Source: Ferrimicrobium acidiphilum DSM 19497
GTDB lineage: Bacteria > Actinomycetota > Acidimicrobiia > Acidimicrobiales > Acidimicrobiaceae
Assembly: GCF_000949255.1 (NCBI RefSeq)
Contig: NZ_JXUW01000002.1
Location: forward strand, 1-64,000
Reading direction: 5' to 3'
Length of the DNA stretch: 64,000 bases
Shown: in pieces, positions 52,973 to 62,052 of the stretch
How the letters are laid out: each line of letters begins with the position of its first letter
How positions within the stretch are numbered: position 1 is the stretch's first letter
Program-made: the position numbers and the translations under genes
Notes under the pieces: model-generated
Told to the model about the DNA's origin: nothing
What the model saw: the letters and a program-made list of their open reading frames with translations, nothing else
Database searches by the model: none

Positions 52973-53647
52973 TTACCACCGTGGGCGATCGTCTTCATCG
53001 ACATCACCTTGGTTGATCGACAGGCCGTTCTCCAACAAAAATGTTCGAAGATCGAGATTATCGAGGAATTGATGGGTACGATAGCCAGCCTTGCTAGCCG
53101 CGTAGACATTATCGAGGCGGTCATCTATAAATAGCGTGCGAGCTGGGGTCAATGAGAAGGTGGTAGTCAGCGTCTGATAGAACGCAGGCGAGGGTTTGGT
53201 GACACCGATCAGGCCAGATACAAGGGCGCCGTCAAACGATCGGAGGAATGGGAAGGTGTCAAGAGCTAGTTTCCAGTACTCACCCGGCCAGTTCGTGGCT
53301 GCGTAGGTGGGAACGCCTGATAGCTGGATCTCTGCCAGCATCTGGACCAGTGCGGAGCTGGGCGCCCCCCACATCTCGTCGAAACGGTCGTTGTAGGCTT
53401 GAATTAGCGAACGCAGCGGTCGATGTTTGGCCATCAATGGTTCGGCCGCTGTTGTGAACGACACTCCGGCATCGAGTTGGAGGTGCCATGTTGGCGTGCA
53501 GATGGTCTCGAGGAAATGCTCCATCACAGCCTCACTAGGGATGAGCTTACGATATAAGTTTCTCGGATTCCATTCGATAAAGACGCCGCCAAGATCGAAT
53601 ACGATCGCCTCTGTGCTCGCGGCGGGCGTTGTGGAGTCGGCTCTCAC
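52973..53647 (-). CDS. HAD superfamily hydrolase (HAD-IA)
   Basis: A 224-residue phosphatase-like protein: motif I EAIVFDLGGVFIEWNPRNLY, motif II YAATNWPG, motif III GLIGVTKPSPAFY and motif IV TLFIDDRLDNVYAASKAG. The DLGGVxxxWxPRxLY start is typical of the YihX-type subgroup. GTG start with no clear ribosome site, so it may be leaderless. Substrate unknown. Confidence 0.85.
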   Translation of the reverse strand: MRADSTTPAASTEAIVFDLGGVFIEWNPRNLYRKLIPSEAVMEHFLETICTPTWHLQLDAGVSFTTAAEPLMAKHRPLRSLIQAYNDRFDEMWGAPSSALVQMLAEIQLSGVPTYAATNWPGEYWKLALDTFPFLRSFDGALVSGLIGVTKPSPAFYQTLTTTFSLTPARTLFIDDRLDNVYAASKAGYRTHQFLDNLDLRTFLLENGLSINQGDVDEDDRPRW

Positions 53648-53825
53648 TCGAGAGAGTATAGTTCGATGCGTTGCTCTCCAAAAAGATGGCGACTCCTGTG
53701 GCCTATGGCATATCGATGCGGCAGTTTACCATAACAGTGGTGCAATCTGCGTCTGTAAGCGCGAGCGGATTGCACGAGTTACCTACTGTTGGGTACCAGG
53801 GTTGAGGTGATAGTCAAGAGTATGG

Positions 53826-54650
53826 TTAGAGAACGTTGTGTAGTAATGTCGTGAGCGCTATAACCGGGTACTGGATCAAATTGCTTGATACCGTCAACGT
53901 TGGTAAGGTTCCAGAGAGTCCTCCAACGGAGTAGTAACCCGACCAGTGTTCGCTTAGCCCGGCGTCCACGAGGCCAGCGCGAGTTGGTCGACACCATGTC
54001 ACGCGATTGCTTCCGGGCGGAGGAGTACCTTTGGGTGAGTTGGAGCTGAACTGCCACGAGCTCCATGACCAGGCGCGGATTGTGAGCGGTCCATCGTTGG
54101 TGGAGACTGTTGTCGTGACTCCAGTGGTGGTTGAGGTAATCAGCTCCATGGGTACGTTGATGACGCCAAGCTGCGGGTGCGCGCTGATCTTGGGTGTGGG
54201 TAGACGGTCGTTGACCACCTGCTCCCAGATAACCTCTATGTTCAGAGTGCCCACCGGATTTGCATCGCACCTTGGGTAGACGCTCAAGCGAGCCCACATC
54301 GCCTGAGCCCACGACAGCTCAGCTTGGTACAGAGTCTTCGATGAAGGTTCCACGGTCCGATAGCTGACGCAACTCATAGCCAGCGAGGCTCCGGTGTGGG
54401 TGATGAGTGACGGGATGAAGACCGGGCCGATCTGTCCTCCGGTTGTGCCATCTGTACCATGTGATCCACGAAGTACTATGTGATAGGTCGAGCCTGAACC
54501 ACCGCCATTGACGATCACACTGGTGAGTTGGTCTGGCCAGCGAACATTGACGGATATCACCATGGCAAGTATCGCTGCACCGAACAGTATCGCTGCACCG
54601 AACAGTATCGCTGCACCGAACAATGGCGGTTGACGGAAGCTTTGACGCAT
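53826..54650 (-). CDS. Exported protein with repeated hydrophobic N-terminus, unknown
   Basis: A 274-residue protein whose N-terminus reads MRQSFRQPPLFGAAILFGAA then ILFGAAILAMVISVNVRWPD: one hydrophobic helix built from three copies of LFGAAI. The rest is Thr/Ser-rich and beta-like, with SYRTVEPSSKTLYQAELSWA and WSWSSWQFSSNSPKGTPPPG. Probably an anchored extracytoplasmic protein. No family recognised. The tandem DNA repeat is listed separately. Confidence 0.6.
   Translation of the reverse strand: MRQSFRQPPLFGAAILFGAAILFGAAILAMVISVNVRWPDQLTSVIVNGGGSGSTYHIVLRGSHGTDGTTGGQIGPVFIPSLITHTGASLAMSCVSYRTVEPSSKTLYQAELSWAQAMWARLSVYPRCDANPVGTLNIEVIWEQVVNDRLPTPKISAHPQLGVINVPMELITSTTTGVTTTVSTNDGPLTIRAWSWSSWQFSSNSPKGTPPPGSNRVTWCRPTRAGLVDAGLSEHWSGYYSVGGLSGTLPTLTVSSNLIQYPVIALTTLLHNVL
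54568..54621 (-). repeat. Three perfect 18-bp tandem repeats in a membrane segment
   Basis: AGTATCGCTGCACCGAAC occurs three times without a mismatch at 54568-54585, 54586-54603 and 54604-54621. Each copy encodes six hydrophobic residues of the N-terminal helix, so gain or loss of copies would change the helix length by six residues while keeping the frame. Confidence 0.95.
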
Positions 54651-54853
54651 TGGCCCTCCTTGGCTGTATGCACGACCTGAAGAGTCACGCCATTAGCAAA
54701 TGATGCCAATGACAGGCAATTCGGTCGTTATATCTCTGCACTCGCTTTTTGCGAACTAGGTGGCTCATCCATGAACCACAACCGAGGGTATCGCAATTAA
54801 GTCAGCTGATCAAGCCACCAAGAATCAAGCTGACACCAGGGCTAGTGGGCCTG

Positions 54854-55627
54854 TTAGGCACCAAAGGCGTGGTAGCCGCCATCTACGTGTATTAACTCGC
54901 CGGTAGTCATCGGGAAAAAGTCTGAGAGTAGCGCGACGACACTGCGCGCAACTGGCACCGCGTCTTCGGGATCCCAACCCAGTGGAGAGCGATCTCCCCA
55001 GTTGTCTTGGAACATCTTGAAGGCCTCAATCGACTTGGCGGCGATTGTTCTGATGGGTCCCGCTGAAACTAGATTAACTCTGATCTGGGAGTCACCAAGT
55101 TCGCGAGCAAGATATCGGCTCAGTGACTCGAGACCGGCTTTGGCCACTCCCATCCAGTTGTAGCCTGGCCATGCCACGGTTGCGTCAAAGTCAAGACCGA
55201 CCACGGATGCGCCTTGTGCGGCTGCAAGAAGGGGGCGAAAAGCTCTGGCGAGTTCGGCTAATGAGTAGGCAGAGACCTGAATAGCGGTGGCGACGTCCTC
55301 CCAGGGTGCCTCCAGCATGGGCTTGTCGAGACAGCTGGGCGGGGCATAACCGATCGCATGGACGATACCATCTAGATGGTCCCAGGTGGTCTGGACCTCT
55401 GATGCCGCTTGGTCAACCGATGCTGGGTCGGCAGCGTCTAGCTCTATCACCCTAACGTCTGAACCCAACTTGGTAGCGACTCGGCGTGTAATTGATAACC
55501 CTCGCCCGAAACCGGTGAGTATGGTATCGGCGCCTTCATCACGCGCGACGCGCGCTATGTGATAGGCGATCGATGAGGTGTTGAGAACACCGGTGATCAG
55601 AAGCTGCTTGTCGTCTAGGATGCCCAT
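54854..55627 (-). CDS. fabI: Enoyl-[acyl-carrier-protein] reductase, InhA/FabI type
   Basis: A 257-residue SDR enzyme of fatty-acid elongation. N-terminus MGILDDKQLLITGVLNTSSI matches InhA; the catalytic region YNWMGVAKAGLESLSRYLAR has Tyr and Lys at Y-x6-K. VHAIGYAPPSCL and GPIRTIAAKSIEAFKMFQDN complete the NADH and substrate loops. It reduces the trans-2-enoyl bond with NAD(P)H. GGGAGAGGG lies upstream of the ATG. Monocistronic, divergent from npdG. Confidence 0.92.
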   Translation of the reverse strand: MGILDDKQLLITGVLNTSSIAYHIARVARDEGADTILTGFGRGLSITRRVATKLGSDVRVIELDAADPASVDQAASEVQTTWDHLDGIVHAIGYAPPSCLDKPMLEAPWEDVATAIQVSAYSLAELARAFRPLLAAAQGASVVGLDFDATVAWPGYNWMGVAKAGLESLSRYLARELGDSQIRVNLVSAGPIRTIAAKSIEAFKMFQDNWGDRSPLGWDPEDAVPVARSVVALLSDFFPMTTGELIHVDGGYHAFGA

Positions 55628-55719
55628 TCCCTCTCCCTGGCCTTAAACTCTACCTCAGAGTAATAGCAACGTTGGTTGAAAAGAGCACATGTCTAAAGAG
55701 CGTGAGTGAGGAGCTGGGT

Positions 55720-56379
55720 TTGCAGATTGGAATATTGGGAGGCACTGGTCCCTTGGGGAGTGCCTTGGCGGCGCGCCTCGCTGCGAGCCGTCTCTCGGTC
55801 GGTTTAGGGTCGAGAGATGCTAAAAGGGCGATTGGGGTTGTACAAGACTTGATCCAACGCTGGCCAGAGGTGGATGGATACCTCGTTGGTGCCAGTAACG
55901 ATGAGGTAGCTAGGGCGCAAATGGTCTTCGTCGCCGTTCCGTGGGAGGCGACTGCTCGCCTGGTTGAACCGTTGGAACATATCCTGGAAGGCAAGATCGT
56001 TGTATCGATGGCTAATGCTCTAGTCAAGGTTGGGGATGAGTTCGCAGCACTTACGCTGCCGCGAGGATCTGCCGCCCAGCTTCTACAGGCGCGACTACCA
56101 GCGGCTATGGTAGTGGCCGCGCTCCATCACGTGCCGGCGCGTTCACTGGCAAATCTCTCTCGTCCTGTGGAGGTCGATGCGTTGGTGTGTGCGGACTCTT
56201 CTGGGGCAAGAAGTCAAGTGGCTGGTATCCTGTCGAGAATTCCTGGTCTTAGAGTGCTAGAGGCTGGATCGCTAGCTCAGGCACCGGCTATCGAGGCGAT
56301 GACAGCGGTCTTGCTGAATATCAACCTGCGATATAAGGCGACTGCGTCGATTCGATTAACTGGAGTGGAGGTTGCTTAG
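55720..56379 (+). CDS. npdG: NADPH-dependent F420 reductase
   Basis: A 219-residue Rossmann protein. QIGILGGTGPLGSALAARLA opens the NADP site; SVGLGSRDAKRA follows, then VFVAVPWEATARLVEPLEH and VVAALHHVPARSLANL, matching F420H2:NADP+ oxidoreductase (Fno/NpdG). TTG at 55720, just before the IGILGGTG motif, with GGAG seven bases upstream, is preferred; a longer frame begins at 55672. Together with FO synthase it shows that coenzyme F420 is used. Next gene mshC starts directly after its stop. Confidence 0.88.
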   Translation: MQIGILGGTGPLGSALAARLAASRLSVGLGSRDAKRAIGVVQDLIQRWPEVDGYLVGASNDEVARAQMVFVAVPWEATARLVEPLEHILEGKIVVSMANALVKVGDEFAALTLPRGSAAQLLQARLPAAMVVAALHHVPARSLANLSRPVEVDALVCADSSGARSQVAGILSRIPGLRVLEAGSLAQAPAIEAMTAVLLNINLRYKATASIRLTGVEVA

Positions 56380-57501
56380 GTGAAGATCTTTGACACCGCG
56401 CGTGAAGCTATAGTTGAACTTGATGTTGAACAGGTGGCCCGGATCTACACCTGTGGGATCACACCCTACGATGCGGCGCATATGGGCCATGCCGCGGTGT
56501 ATGTGACCTTCGACTTGCTCCAACGCCAGCTTGCACGGCAGAACATCGTCTCAACTTGTGTACGAAACGTCACTGACGTCGACGATGACATCCTTCGCAA
56601 GGCGCGCGAGATCGGAGCGAATTACCTCGACTTAGCGGCGCGTGAAATAGCTAAGTTTGATCGCGACATGGCCGGCCTTGGGCTTGCTCGTCCTCACTCC
56701 GAGCCGAGAGCAACATCAGCAATTCCCGAGATACTGACCATGGTTGGTGATCTTATGGACGCTGGTTTTGCCTATCAGGTTGATGGCTGGGTCTACTTTG
56801 AGGTAGCCAAGGCCCCAAACTTTGGCAAGGTTTCGCACCTGTCACGTGAGATGATGCTCGAATTGGCTGCTGAGCGTGGTGGCAACCCGGATGATCCTCG
56901 TAAACGAGATTCACTTGACTTCGTGCTCTGGCAACCGTCACTTTCTGATGAACCTTTCTGGGAGTCTCGTTTCGGACCCGGCCGTCCTGGTTGGCATATC
57001 GAGTGCTCAGCGCTCGCAATGCGTGAGTTGGGTCCGGTAGTTGACATCCATGGCGGTGGTTCGGATTTGATCTTCCCTCACCACGAGTGCGAGGCGGCTC
57101 AGACTGAGGCGATAACCGGTGGCGAGTTTGTGAAACATTGGATGCATGTCGGCATGGTTTGCCTCGATGGCGTCAAGATGTCTAAGTCGCTTGGCAACCT
57201 CGTCTTTGTCGGCGATCTTTTAAAACATGCCACTGGCGAAGAGATTCGGCTTGCAATACTTAGCCATCACTATCGATCGACATGGGATTGGTCCGATGCT
57301 GTTTTGGCGTTGGCCAAGGAACGCATCGCAAGGTGGAGGGCGAGTGGACCAGGTGTTGGTGGCTATGAAGAGGTTGTTGCCGCGCTCGACTACGATCTCG
57401 ATACCCCTACCGCCATCGCTGCTATTGAACGAAGCGTCGCCGAAGGCAAGGGTGTTTGGGAGACAGCTCGGCTGTTAGGACTCGATTTGGAGGTCTCATG
57501 A
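56380..57501 (+). CDS. mshC: Mycothiol synthesis ligase MshC
   Basis: A 373-residue relative of cysteinyl-tRNA synthetase lacking the anticodon domain. YTCGITPYDAAHMGHAAVYV holds the zinc Cys and HIGH-like motif, GRPGWHIECSALAMRELG the second zinc site, and VKMSKSLGNLVFV the KMSKS motif (K266-S270). These fit MshC, which joins cysteine to glucosaminyl-inositol in mycothiol synthesis. GTG start with GGAGTGGAGG upstream. Length is slightly under the roughly 410 residues of mycobacterial MshC. Its stop overlaps the thrS ATG. Confidence 0.92.
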   Translation: MKIFDTAREAIVELDVEQVARIYTCGITPYDAAHMGHAAVYVTFDLLQRQLARQNIVSTCVRNVTDVDDDILRKAREIGANYLDLAAREIAKFDRDMAGLGLARPHSEPRATSAIPEILTMVGDLMDAGFAYQVDGWVYFEVAKAPNFGKVSHLSREMMLELAAERGGNPDDPRKRDSLDFVLWQPSLSDEPFWESRFGPGRPGWHIECSALAMRELGPVVDIHGGGSDLIFPHHECEAAQTEAITGGEFVKHWMHVGMVCLDGVKMSKSLGNLVFVGDLLKHATGEEIRLAILSHHYRSTWDWSDAVLALAKERIARWRASGPGVGGYEEVVAALDYDLDTPTAIAAIERSVAEGKGVWETARLLGLDLEVS

Positions 57502-59429
57502 ACCTAGACGGTAAGTCATTCGACTCCAGTGCAGCCAAGGGAACTGAGTTGCTCGCTCAGTTGCCAAGAGGCAGCGTCAAAGATGTGGTAGCACTTCGAG
57601 TCAACGGGGAGTTGGTGGACATCAGTCACACTCTTGACTCACAAGATGACGTTGCACTCGTACGAATCGACACCCCAGATGGTCTTGACATCCTCCGTCA
57701 TTCTTGTGCACACGTGCTAGCTCAGGCTGTGGTGAGGCTATTTCCAGGTGCGCACTACGCCATCGGCCCGACAACCCAGGACGGTTTCTTCTACGACTTT
57801 GCACTGCCGGATGACCGGCGCTTTGAGGTCTCTGATCTCAGTGAGATCGAAGCTGAGATGCGACGAATTGTGGCCGAAGACCAACCGTTCGTGCGCAGTG
57901 AGCTTGGGATAGACGAGGCCGAGCAATTGTTTCAGGCTCAGCCATTCAAGAGGGAGATTCTGTCGGGGATTCGCGAGATTGATGCCTCCCAACCTGTGTC
58001 GATCTATCGAAACAGTGAGAGTTTCGTCGATTTGTGCAGAGGCCCTCATGTCCCCTCAACAAGATATCTGAAGAGTTTTCGATTGCGAAGGGTATCCGGT
58101 GCCTACTGGCGTGGCGACGAGGGGCGTCCTCAACTCCAGCGTATCTATGGATTTGCATTTGCAACTGCGAAGGATACTGATGCGTATTTGAGCTTTCTTG
58201 AGGAGTCTGAGAAGCGAGATCACCGTCGAATTGGCCAGGAGATGGACTGGTTCCATTTTCCGTCTGAGATTGGTCCTGGACTTGCTGTATTTCACCCCAA
58301 AGGCGCCTACATCCGATACCGGATGGAGGAGTTTTCCCGAGCTAGGCATCTCGACGCCGGCTACGAGTTGGCATGGACTCCGCACCTCGCAAAGTCGACG
58401 CTGTATGAGACCTCTGGACACTTGGAGTGGTATAGCGATGGGATGTATCCTCCGATGGAGCTTGATGAAGGGGATCTCTACTATCCAAAGCCAATGAACT
58501 GCCCGGGCCACATACTGGTCTATTCAGCGCAACCACGCTCTTACCGAGATCTCCCGTTGCGTCTGTTTGAGTTTGGTACCGTCTATCGTTATGAGCGATC
58601 CGGCACCCTCCATGGCCTCCTCCGGGTTCGAGGGCTTACCCAGGATGATTCGCATATCTTTTGCACCCCTGATCAGCTCGAGGACGAGCTCTCACGGCTG
58701 TTAAAATTCGTTATCGACATGTTGCGGGCCTTTGGCCTCGAGGATTTTGATGCCGAACTTTCGACGCGTCCTGAGAAGTCGGTCGGGGATGATGCGGAGT
58801 GGGATTTCGCCACCAATGCAGCACGATCAGCGCTCGATGCCTCCGATATCGAGTACTCGGTAGCCGAGGGAGAGGGAGCCTTCTATGCGCCGAAGATCGA
58901 TATTCATCTCACCGATGCGATTGGACGACGCTGGCAGCTTTCTACCCTTCAGATTGACCTGCAGGAGCCTCAGCGCTTTGGCTTGGAGTTCCAGGACTCT
59001 ACCAATCAGAAGCTCCGTCCGTACATGATCCACCGGGCGCTGTTTGGGTCGGTAGAGAGGTTTTTTGCAATCCTCACTGAACACTATGCTGGCGCTCTGC
59101 CAGGCTGGTTACTTCGTGAACAGATTCGTGTTCTTCCGGTAGCCCAAGAGGCAGAGGAGTGGGCAAATATTGTCGCTAAGCGCTGCCAAGACAGCAATCT
59201 GCGAGTTTCGGTAGGGGCCGCGGGTGAACCTCTTGGTGGTCGGATTCGTAAGGCGAAGATGGACAAGCTTCCGTATGTGCTAGTGGTGGGGAGTAGTGAT
59301 GTCGCCGCCGGTACCGTGGGCGTGAATCGTAGAGGTGCAGCCAAGGAGGAACGTGACATTCAGCTCGATGCATTTATTGCTGAGGCTTGTCTAACCCTCG
59401 CTGAGCCTGTGTTAGAGGTGCGACGCTGA
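57498..59429 (+). CDS. thrS: Threonyl-tRNA synthetase
   Basis: A 643-residue class II synthetase. N-terminal TGS-like domain, editing domain with HSCAHVLAQAVVRLFP and DLCRGPHVPSTRYL, catalytic core YPKPMNCPGHILVYSAQPRS and HRALFGSVERFFAILTEHYA, and C-terminal anticodon domain PLGGRIRKAKMDKLPYVLVV. ATG 57498 overlaps the mshC stop (ATGA) and has GGAGG four bases upstream. One base overlap with the HIT gene. Confidence 0.96.
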   Translation: MNLDGKSFDSSAAKGTELLAQLPRGSVKDVVALRVNGELVDISHTLDSQDDVALVRIDTPDGLDILRHSCAHVLAQAVVRLFPGAHYAIGPTTQDGFFYDFALPDDRRFEVSDLSEIEAEMRRIVAEDQPFVRSELGIDEAEQLFQAQPFKREILSGIREIDASQPVSIYRNSESFVDLCRGPHVPSTRYLKSFRLRRVSGAYWRGDEGRPQLQRIYGFAFATAKDTDAYLSFLEESEKRDHRRIGQEMDWFHFPSEIGPGLAVFHPKGAYIRYRMEEFSRARHLDAGYELAWTPHLAKSTLYETSGHLEWYSDGMYPPMELDEGDLYYPKPMNCPGHILVYSAQPRSYRDLPLRLFEFGTVYRYERSGTLHGLLRVRGLTQDDSHIFCTPDQLEDELSRLLKFVIDMLRAFGLEDFDAELSTRPEKSVGDDAEWDFATNAARSALDASDIEYSVAEGEGAFYAPKIDIHLTDAIGRRWQLSTLQIDLQEPQRFGLEFQDSTNQKLRPYMIHRALFGSVERFFAILTEHYAGALPGWLLREQIRVLPVAQEAEEWANIVAKRCQDSNLRVSVGAAGEPLGGRIRKAKMDKLPYVLVVGSSDVAAGTVGVNRRGAAKEERDIQLDAFIAEACLTLAEPVLEVRR

Positions 59430-59917
59430 TGGAGCATCTCTTCGCGGGATGGCGGGCGCAGTTTGTAGCGGGTGGAGAGAGGCCGGCTGGATGTGTGTTC
59501 TGCACTATCGGTGCCGAGTCGGAGAATGACGATTCTAACTATGTGATTGCACGTGGCAAGCTCTCCTTTGTCGTTATGAATCTGTACCCCTACACCTCTG
59601 GTCATCTCATGGTTGTGCCGAGTTCACATGTAGGAGACCTTGCCGGGCTGGATGGGGAACTCACCAACGAGATGCTTGGACTTGTTCGTCGTTCACATGA
59701 CGCGCTGGTGGCGGCGTATCATCCTGAGGGAATTAACGTTGGCATGAATTTGGGTCGTGCGGCCGGTGCCGGCATAGCGGACCATGTCCATGTTCATCTG
59801 GTTCCTCGGTGGTCAGGTGACGCTAACTTCATGTCGACGGTTGCAGAGACGCGTGTGTTACCGGAAACATTGTCGGATTCACTAGCAAAGTTGCGCGCGC
59901 ACTGGCCAGCTAACTGA
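59429..59917 (+). CDS. HIT-domain nucleotide hydrolase/phosphorylase
   Basis: A 162-residue HIT protein: CVFCTIGAESE near the N-terminus, MNLYPYTSGHLMVVPSSHVG, NVGMNLGRAAGAGIADHVHV and the triad HVHVHLVPRW. It resembles mycobacterial Rv2613c, an AP4A phosphorylase, and keeps its position after thrS and before pgsA. In this window an EF-G-like gene on the other strand separates it from pgsA. ATG overlaps the thrS stop by one base. Confidence 0.9.
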   Translation: MEHLFAGWRAQFVAGGERPAGCVFCTIGAESENDDSNYVIARGKLSFVVMNLYPYTSGHLMVVPSSHVGDLAGLDGELTNEMLGLVRRSHDALVAAYHPEGINVGMNLGRAAGAGIADHVHVHLVPRWSGDANFMSTVAETRVLPETLSDSLAKLRAHWPAN

Positions 59918-59923
59918 GCTTGG

Positions 59924-61924
59924 CTATGGATTGGTGGTCTTGAGCTTCTCGGCGATATGGTCAGGAACGGTATCGTAGTGATGGTGTCGACTGACGAATG
60001 AACCAAGACCGTTGGTCATCGCTCGTAGATCGGGGGCGAAGGAGGTGAGTTCGGCAGCAGGGACGTCTACTTCAATTTGAACCCAGGTAGCGTCTGTGGA
60101 CGTAGTGTTGAGGATTTTCCCGCGTTTGGAGCTTAGGTAACCGAGTACATCTCCCTGTTGCGCGGCTGTCACCGTGACTGTGAGACGAAGGATGGGTTCG
60201 AGAAGTTGGGAACCTGCCTGTTCAAGAGCCTCTCTCAGTGCGATCGACCCAGCCATCTTGAAGCTCATCTCTGATGAGTCGACACTATGGTACTTTCCAT
60301 CTGTGAGTCGTACTCGAATGTCGGTAAGTGGATATCCAAAGAGGCCCCCAGCTGTCATCGCCTCATGGATTCCCTTCTCGACGGCTGGAATGAAGTTTCG
60401 CGGGATTGCCCCACCAACGATCTCGTCGATAAATTCGAAGCCGGCATCTCGCTCCAGGGGCTCCACGACTATCGTGGCCACCCCGAATTGTCCATGCCCG
60501 CCGGTTTGCTTCTTATAGCGCCCTTCGGCATGAGCGCTTCTGCGGAAGGTCTCGCGATACTGGGTTATTGGTTCGTGACTCTGTAGCGTGATTTGGCTGC
60601 GTCGTTGGATTCGTTCCATGGTGATTCCCAGATGATTGGTTCCAAGTCCCTTGAGTAGAAGTCGATGGGTGCCAGCTTCACGTTCTACCTCAAGCCCAGG
60701 GTCATCGGAGACCAGCTTAAAAAGGTTTGCCGCAAGGCGCTCCTCGTCCTGGGGATTCTCGGTGCTTAGGGAGATGGCGAAGCCTGGGGTGACCGTTCGA
60801 TGGAGCTTGATGTTGTTGGAGTTTCCTCCCTTGGTTAAGAAGGTACCGACGGCTGCGTGCAACTTGGCGACGATGAAGATATCTCCGTGGTCGACCAAGT
60901 TTACAGGGGTCAGTTCAGTTGGAGTTTGGATCAAGAGCTGGTGTAGCCGTTCTTCGTTGGTGTTGGCGGTGCCAAGGAGCGCATCTGGTCGAAGCGGTGA
61001 ACCCAGGTTTTTTAAGACAGCAAGGCGCCCAAGGTACTGGTCATGCGTGGCCGACACGACGAGTGCAATTGGGTCAGGACCCGGGGTCTCATCTGGCGGC
61101 GGGATCAGCGCTACCATCGCGTCGAGGAGGTGGTGAAGACCTACATCGGAGGTAGCAGACCCACATAGGAGAGGGGTGAGATGAGTTGCTTTTACGCCCA
61201 GTGCAAGTGCGCACGAGAGTTCTTCTGGGGTTAAGTCTTCCCCTGAAAGATAGCGCTCCATAATGGCGTCATCTTCCTGGACAATTTCGTCAAGCAAGAC
61301 GTCGCGTGCCGATCGCTCATCGACGGCGAGATCCTCGGGGATCCCAACCTCAGACTCGGTGGCTCCGTTATCGAGGAACCCTCGATTGGCTAGGAGGTCG
61401 ATCACCCCACTGAGCCCATTAGCGTCGGGCAGAGGGAGTTCGAGTGGGTCGATATGTTCGCTGAGCGTCTCGTGCAAGCGATCTACTGTCTTGGAAAAGC
61501 TCTGTGGATCTCGTTCGCATTTATTGACAAAGATCATTCGGGGCAATTCGTAATCGTTTATTAGGTTCCAAAGCAGGAGCAGTTCAGGATTCATGACGCT
61601 CTGTGAATCAATGACGATCAGGGCCCCATCCGCAGCCTCCATGGCCAAGGCGGTGGAGGCCAGAAACTCTGAGCTTCCAGGGGTATCGATTAAGTTGAGC
61701 TTCACGTCCTGGTGAACGATGCTGGTGGTGGTGGGGTCAATCGAGTATCCGTGGCGAATCTCCTCAGGGGTGCGGTCAGATACTGTATTCCCATCCTCCA
61801 CCCTCCCTTTCGTGGATATTGCTCCGCTGCTGTAGCACAACGCCTCCAACAGGCTTGTCTTGCCGGCTCCTGGAGGGCCAACCAACACGATCGTGCGTAA
61901 CTTGTCTGTCGAATACTCGTTCAC
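59924..61924 (-). CDS. Elongation factor G-like GTPase (EF-G2 type)
   Basis: A 666-residue translational GTPase. G1 GPPGAGKTS (residues 16-24), G3 LIDTPGSSEFL, G4 FVNKCERD (NKxE in place of NKxD); then EF-G domains II-V with YKKQTGGHGQFGVATIVVEP and FIDEIVGGAIPRNFIPAVEK. This is the actinobacterial EF-G-like family distinct from canonical fusA; role unclear. GTG at 61924 with GGAGGAG upstream is preferred; a frame to 62014 is longer. It breaks the usual HIT-pgsA adjacency. Confidence 0.88.
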   Translation of the reverse strand: MNEYSTDKLRTIVLVGPPGAGKTSLLEALCYSSGAISTKGRVEDGNTVSDRTPEEIRHGYSIDPTTTSIVHQDVKLNLIDTPGSSEFLASTALAMEAADGALIVIDSQSVMNPELLLLWNLINDYELPRMIFVNKCERDPQSFSKTVDRLHETLSEHIDPLELPLPDANGLSGVIDLLANRGFLDNGATESEVGIPEDLAVDERSARDVLLDEIVQEDDAIMERYLSGEDLTPEELSCALALGVKATHLTPLLCGSATSDVGLHHLLDAMVALIPPPDETPGPDPIALVVSATHDQYLGRLAVLKNLGSPLRPDALLGTANTNEERLHQLLIQTPTELTPVNLVDHGDIFIVAKLHAAVGTFLTKGGNSNNIKLHRTVTPGFAISLSTENPQDEERLAANLFKLVSDDPGLEVEREAGTHRLLLKGLGTNHLGITMERIQRRSQITLQSHEPITQYRETFRRSAHAEGRYKKQTGGHGQFGVATIVVEPLERDAGFEFIDEIVGGAIPRNFIPAVEKGIHEAMTAGGLFGYPLTDIRVRLTDGKYHSVDSSEMSFKMAGSIALREALEQAGSQLLEPILRLTVTVTAAQQGDVLGYLSSKRGKILNTTSTDATWVQIEVDVPAAELTSFAPDLRAMTNGLGSFVSRHHHYDTVPDHIAEKLKTTNP

Positions 61925-62052
61925 TCCAGCTCCTCCTCTAAGTAAGAACGGCGCGAGCGTCGTTCTTTTAACAGTAGCAGAGCAGATAGCGACGTGTGCG
62001 AAGTGCAAAAACATGGTGCTATCCGTCTTCTGGATCCCTTTGAGCAGCTAGA

